8,959 bases of DNA from Acidocella sp. (GTDB taxonomy: Bacteria; Pseudomonadota; Alphaproteobacteria; Acetobacterales; Acetobacteraceae): assembly GCA_029077775.1 (NCBI GenBank), contig JAQNCU010000099.1:1-8959 (forward strand), written 5' to 3'. A program made the translations under genes and the position numbers. The notes beneath the pieces were generated by a model, which was not told where the DNA came from, ran no database searches, and worked only from the letters and a program-made list of their open reading frames with translations. Within the stretch, counting starts at the first letter, position 1. Every line of letters starts with the position of its first letter. Of this stretch, positions 6,194 through 8,959 are shown one piece after another.

Positions 6194-7419
6194 GCAAAAC
6201 GGGCAACGCGCTTGGGAGCAGAACCCTCGACAACCTTGCCCCTGCGGGGCAGCGTGTGCTGCTGCGCGCGGATTTGAACGTGCCGATGCAGGATGGCGCG
6301 GTCAGCGATGCCACACGGCTGACGCGGCTTGCCCCGACGATCCGCGAGCTTTCAGCCAAGGGTGCGAAAGTTATTATCTGTTCGCATTTCGACCGGCCCA
6401 AGGGCAAGCCTGTACCCGCGATGTCGCTACGGCCGATTGCGGCATCCCTGGCTGGTGTGCTGGATATGCCCGTGGCGTTTGCTGATGATTGCATCGGCCC
6501 GGTCGCGCAAAACGCGATCGCCGCGATGCAAAATGGCGATGTGCTGGTGCTTGAAAACACCCGGTTCCACGCCGGTGAGGAGGCCAACGACCCGGCTTTT
6601 ATCGGCGCGCTCGCCAGCCTTGCCGATATTTATGTCAATGACGCCTTCTCCGCCGCGCATCGTGCCCATGCCAGCACAGAGGGCGTGGCGCATCATTTGC
6701 CCGCCTATGCCGGGCGGCTGATGCAGGCGGAACTCAACGCGCTGGATACGGCACTTGGCACCCCGGCGCGGCCTGTTGCCGCCATCGTTGCGGGGTCGAA
6801 AGTGTCCACCAAGCTCGATTTGTTGAGCAATCTGGTGGGCAGGGTGGATATACTGGTGATCGGCGGGGCGATGGCGAACACCTTCCTCGCGGCCCTGGGC
6901 CATGATGTCGGCAAATCCCTGCAGGAGCGGGATTTGCATGAGACCGCGCGCGACATCCTGAAAACCGCGCAGGGCAAAGGCTGCGAGATCATCCTGCCGG
7001 TCGATCTCGTCTGCGCCAGCGTGTTTGCCGCCAACCCGCCGACGATGATCGTCGGTGTCGATGCCATTCCGCCGGATATGATGGCACTGGATGTCGGCCC
7101 GGCAACCGTTGCGGCCTTGATCGCCCGCCTGCCCGAGATCAAGACCATCATCTGGAATGGCCCGCTCGGTGCTTTTGAGACCAAGCCCTTCGATGCCGGA
7201 ACCAATCAGCTGGCCGCCGCCATTGCTGATGCCACACGCGCTGGCACCATTATTTCAGTCGGCGGTGGCGGGGATACCGTCTCCGCGCTGAAGCAGGCGG
7301 GGGTGGAGCACGATGTCAGCTATCTCTCCAGCGCCGGGGGGGCGTTTCTGGAGTGGATGGAAGGCAAGATCCTGCCGGGGGTGGAGGCGATAAGTGCCGG
7401 AATGTCCAATATCGGGTGA
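6190..7419 (+). CDS. pgk: Phosphoglycerate kinase
   Basis: Reversibly transfers phosphate between 1,3-bisphosphoglycerate and ADP, directly after GAPDH in the pathway. 409 residues, complete and monomer-sized. N-terminal phosphoglycerate-binding domain: [13 protein letters not shown] (24-36), SHFDRPKGK (65-73), [14 protein letters not shown] (121-134), [15 protein letters not shown] (149-163). C-terminal nucleotide domain: [15 protein letters not shown] (201-215), [14 protein letters not shown] (224-237), IILPVD (267-272), DVGP (301-304), [10 protein letters not shown] (321-330), [12 protein letters not shown] (356-367) and [14 protein letters not shown] (380-393). The position after HF in the first domain is Asp68 where many homologues have Gly, a mild difference. 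The ATG shares bases with the gap TGA and has no Shine-Dalgarno of its own, so translation probably depends on reinitiation. No terminator is visible before the transporter gene. Confidence 0.98.
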   Translation: MSKTGNALGSRTLDNLAPAGQRVLLRADLNVPMQDGAVSDATRLTRLAPTIRELSAKGAKVIICSHFDRPKGKPVPAMSLRPIAASLAGVLDMPVAFADDCIGPVAQNAIAAMQNGDVLVLENTRFHAGEEANDPAFIGALASLADIYVNDAFSAAHRAHASTEGVAHHLPAYAGRLMQAELNALDTALGTPARPVAAIVAGSKVSTKLDLLSNLVGRVDILVIGGAMANTFLAALGHDVGKSLQERDLHETARDILKTAQGKGCEIILPVDLVCASVFAANPPTMIVGVDAIPPDMMALDVGPATVAALIARLPEIKTIIWNGPLGAFETKPFDAGTNQLAAAIADATRAGTIISVGGGGDTVSALKQAGVEHDVSYLSSAGGAFLEWMEGKILPGVEAISAGMSNIG

Positions 7420-7457
7420 CAGGCGCCAAGGCTGAACGGTTTAAAGCTGGTCACTGA

Positions 7458-8333
7458 ATGTCTGTAAAATCCCGCGCGCTGGCGCTGACCTTTGTTGCCG
7501 TTTTGTTGTGGGGTTGCGCGCCCGTGGGCACGCGCTTCATGGTCGGGACCGATCATTCCGGTGTCGCGGCGTTGCCTTTTATCGGGCTGCGCTATTTCGT
7601 GGCGGCTGTTTGCTTTTCCCCGTGGTTATTACGCGCTTTGCGCGGTTGGTCGCGGCGAGACCTCGCGATGGGTGCCTTGTGCGGGCTGATCGGCATCACA
7701 GGCTATAACCTGCCCAACGCGCTCGGCACGCGCACGGTCTCCGCTGGCATGGTGGGGCTGCTGAATGGGTCGGAGCCGCTGATGATCGTGGTGCTCTCGG
7801 CGCTGCGGGCCCACCGCGCGCCACGAGGCTGGACCATCCTCGCCAGTGTCATCGGGTTGGCGGGGATAATATTGCTGGCGCATGGGGCTGGCCCGGCTTT
7901 GGGCAGTGTTGGGGGCATCACGCTGATTTTGCTCTCGGCGTTCTTGTGGTCGGTCTATTGCGTGTTGATCCCCGGGCTGATGGCGCGGCGCGGCGCGTTG
8001 GCGGTAACGGCGGTGACCATGGCCGCTGGCAGTTTGCCGATGTTTCTGGCGGGCTTGCCGGGCATGACCCCCATGGTGGCGCATTTCACCGCCGCACAAT
8101 GGGAGATCTATCTGGCGCTGACCTTCGGCACGTCGGTGGTGGCGATGTTGTTCTGGAATCTCGGCACTGCCGGGCTGGGTGCCGAACAGGCCGGGTGGTT
8201 TCTCTATTTGCTGCCGGTGGTCAGCCTGCTTGGCGGTGTGGTGTTTCTGGGGGAGCCACTGCAAGCGGTCGAGTTTTTCGGGGGCGGGCTTATTATGCTG
8301 TCGGTTGTCCTGAGCCGGAGGGCGATACCATAA
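7458..8333 (+). CDS. EamA/DMT-superfamily inner-membrane transporter
   Basis: Likely a small-molecule exporter of the drug/metabolite transporter superfamily. The substrate is not predictable. 291 residues with about ten hydrophobic segments and two EamA-like halves. Half one starts ALALTFVAVLLWGCAPVGTR (7-26) and includes GLIGITGYNLPNALGTRTVS and GLLNGSEPLMIVVLSAL. Half two starts around GGITLILLSAFLWSVYCVL and ends FLYLLPVVSLLGGVVFLGE followed by a final hydrophobic helix. The FLGEPLQ motif near the C-terminus is typical of the family. It lies 38 bp downstream of pgk on the same strand with no terminator between and only a poor ribosome site, so it may be a weakly translated last gene of the operon. 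Its final codons, SRRAIP plus the stop, belong to the first copy of the 29-bp tandem repeat, so the present C-terminus may have been affected by that duplication. Confidence 0.9.
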   Translation: MSVKSRALALTFVAVLLWGCAPVGTRFMVGTDHSGVAALPFIGLRYFVAAVCFSPWLLRALRGWSRRDLAMGALCGLIGITGYNLPNALGTRTVSAGMVGLLNGSEPLMIVVLSALRAHRAPRGWTILASVIGLAGIILLAHGAGPALGSVGGITLILLSAFLWSVYCVLIPGLMARRGALAVTAVTMAAGSLPMFLAGLPGMTPMVAHFTAAQWEIYLALTFGTSVVAMLFWNLGTAGLGAEQAGWFLYLLPVVSLLGGVVFLGEPLQAVEFFGGGLIMLSVVLSRRAIP

Positions 8334-8384
8334 AAAAAAGTGGCCGGAGGGCGATACCATAAAAAAAAGTGGCCGGAGGGCGAT
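8314..8384 (+). repeat. 29-bp tandem direct repeat, 2.4 copies, spanning the transporter stop codon
   Basis: The unit runs gccggagggcgatacc then ataaaaaaaagtg. Copy 1 is 8314-8342, copy 2 is 8343-8371, both identical over all 29 bases. A 13-base partial copy (gccggagggcgat) is at 8372-8384. Each full copy carries an A8 tract (T8 on the minus strand). Copy 1 encodes the last residues of the transporter and its TAA. Perfect identity suggests recent slippage duplication. It lies between convergent genes, so the T8 tracts could help end flbT transcription, but no good GC stem precedes them. Confidence 0.92.
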
Positions 8385-8398
8385 CTGATTTGGGTTGA

Positions 8399-8788
8399 TT
8401 ATCCGGAAACTGTCTCCGGCAGGTCGCGGATCAAGCGTCGGGCGCGCTTGAGTGAGTCAAACCCCGCGCCATCGCGCAGGCTTTCTGTCAAGGCGTCCAG
8501 CGCCATCTTTCCGGGCTCATCCTCATATTCGCGCGCGACGCTGATCAACCGCTGCGCCGCGGCCAATGCGGCCGGACGCTCCTGATCATCGCCGATATAG
8601 GCGCGTTGGAGCGTGTAATAAAGCTGCCGTGCCGGGGTTGTCGCGTCCTCCTCGGCCATGATCTGTTTGCCGAACAAAAACCGCGCGCGCGTGGTCAATT
8701 CCAGCCTCGCGCGGGTTTTGAAGCGGATGACGGCCCCGTTCAGGATCATCAGCTCGCCTTGTTTGAGTTCCAGGACTAATGCGGTCAT
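8399..8788 (-). CDS. flbT: Flagellin-synthesis post-transcriptional regulator FlbT
   Basis: FlbT acts on flagellin mRNA, promoting decay in Caulobacter, and ties flagellin synthesis to flagellum assembly. The 129-residue product has the family's opening LVLELKQGELMILNGAVIRF (residues 4-22 area), then the TPARQLYYTLQRAYIG core and a basic helical C-terminus (DSLKRARRLIRDLPE). The start at 8788 matches where family members usually begin. An ATG four codons earlier (8800) is in frame and overlaps the stop of a 9-codon ORF, so it cannot be excluded. Neither start has a strong Shine-Dalgarno directly upstream. The usual partner flaF is not recognisable in the visible flank. Convergent with the transporter, with the tandem repeat between them. 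Confidence 0.88.
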   Translation of the reverse strand: MTALVLELKQGELMILNGAVIRFKTRARLELTTRARFLFGKQIMAEEDATTPARQLYYTLQRAYIGDDQERPAALAAAQRLISVAREYEDEPGKMALDALTESLRDGAGFDSLKRARRLIRDLPETVSG

Positions 8789-8796
8789 CGGGCCAT

Positions 8797-8826
8797 TCAT
8801 GCTGCTTGCAGACCCAAGCCTCTCAT
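8797..8826 (-). other. Possible 9-codon upstream ORF coupled to flbT
   Basis: The ORF MRGLGLQAA has a Shine-Dalgarno-like AAGG 5 nt before its ATG. Its TGA (8799-8797) overlaps the upstream flbT ATG (8800-8798) as ATGA. This would supply ribosomes to flbT, which lacks a good site of its own. The arrangement is visible; function is inferred, and an ORF this short can occur by chance. Confidence 0.25.
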
Positions 8827-8834
8827 GGCCGCCT

Positions 8835-8878
8835 TAACGCCGCGTCAAATCTCGCGATTGACGGGGTTTTTCGCGTTA
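8835..8878. repeat. Nested inverted repeat between the right-edge gene and flbT
   Basis: Outer arms TAACGC (8835-8840) and GCGTTA (8873-8878) enclose an inner hairpin, CGTCAA-A-TC (8843-8851) with GATTGACG (8856-8863) and loop TCGC. The outer arm includes the stop codon of the right-edge gene. On the minus strand no T-tract follows. On the plus strand the inner hairpin runs into GGGGTTTTT, but no rightward gene reaches it. A pausing or RNA-stability role is possible. Confidence 0.35.
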
Positions 8879-8959
8879 TTTTGCCTCTGCCGCGCGTTTT
8901 AATGCCGCCAGCCAGACCGCGTCGTCGTGCTGAAGCTGCGCATTGGACAGAAAATATCC
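8876..8959 (-). CDS. C-terminal fragment of an unidentified protein (5' part outside window)
   Basis: An open minus-strand frame enters from the right edge and ends at TAA (8876-8878). It encodes 27 residues beginning GYFLSNAQLQ and ending AALKRAAEAK. The tail looks helical, alanine-rich and basic. It lies 87 bp upstream of flbT in the same direction, so it could share its transcript. It does not look like the FlaF C-terminus expected beside flbT. Too little is visible to assign a family. Confidence 0.5.
   Translation of the reverse strand, partial: GYFLSNAQLQHDDAVWLAALKRAAEAK

Noticed and set aside
3092..7419. Calvin-cycle (cbb) operon
   Set aside because: Only tkt, gap and pgk are present. 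There is no RuBisCO, phosphoribulokinase or cbbR, and the divergent gene is a hydrolase, not a LysR regulator.
8314..8384. CRISPR array
   Set aside because: The units are directly adjacent with no unique spacers between them, and there are only 2.4 copies.
8340..8585. A plus-strand frame starting inside the tandem repeat
   Set aside because: It runs antisense into flbT and its beginning is only repeat sequence.
8843..8871. Rightward terminator (hairpin followed by GGGGTTTTT)
   Set aside because: No plus-strand gene reaches it: the last one ends at 8333, and flbT lies between on the other strand. The T-tract is separated from the stem by GGG.

Overview
The window looks like chromosomal DNA from a G+C-rich alphaproteobacterium. 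The best taxonomic marker is flbT near the right edge, a flagellin-mRNA regulator known from flagellated Alphaproteobacteria. The tkt-gap-pgk gene order and the codon use fit this. The family could be Acetobacteraceae, but that is only an impression from the small secreted protein and cannot be proven from the sequence. I see no rRNA, tRNA, insertion sequence, prophage, plasmid function or CRISPR array.

Layout from left to right. (1) Positions 1-756, minus strand: a GNAT acetyltransferase running off the left edge. It starts at GTG and carries the beginning of a second GNAT unit homologous to its own N-terminus. (2) Positions 757-1068: a compact control region. It holds a 28-codon minus-strand leader ORF, a rho-independent terminator facing the GNAT gene, two competing RNA pairings, and probable divergent promoters. 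(3) Positions 1069-1743, plus strand: a secreted beta-rich protein of unknown function. (4) Positions 1754-3016, minus strand: an M20-family N-carbamoyl-amino-acid hydrolase or allantoate amidohydrolase, convergent with the previous gene at 10 bp. (5) Positions 3092-7419, plus strand: a tight carbon-metabolism operon, transketolase, glyceraldehyde-3-phosphate dehydrogenase and phosphoglycerate kinase. (6) Positions 7458-8333, plus strand: an EamA/DMT-type inner-membrane transporter. Its last codons are part of a 29-bp tandem repeat. (7) Positions 8399-8788, minus strand: flbT, preceded by the last 27 codons of an unidentified minus-strand gene that continues past the right edge.

How the genes work together. 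tkt, gap and pgk connect the non-oxidative pentose-phosphate interconversions to the triose-phosphate section of glycolysis/gluconeogenesis. Transketolase yields glyceraldehyde-3-phosphate, and GAPDH and PGK interconvert it with 3-phosphoglycerate. The spacing (15 bp, then a 4-nt overlap) indicates one transcript. The hydrolase and the transporter are metabolic neighbours with no clear link to the operon. flbT marks the edge of a flagellar or unrelated minus-strand unit.

The most interesting stretch is the attenuator-like leader of the GNAT gene (786-949). A short ORF overlaps a potential anti-terminator arm, followed by a terminator and then a good Shine-Dalgarno site. This resembles ribosome-controlled transcription attenuation, but the leader peptide has no run of one amino acid, so the signal it might sense is unknown.
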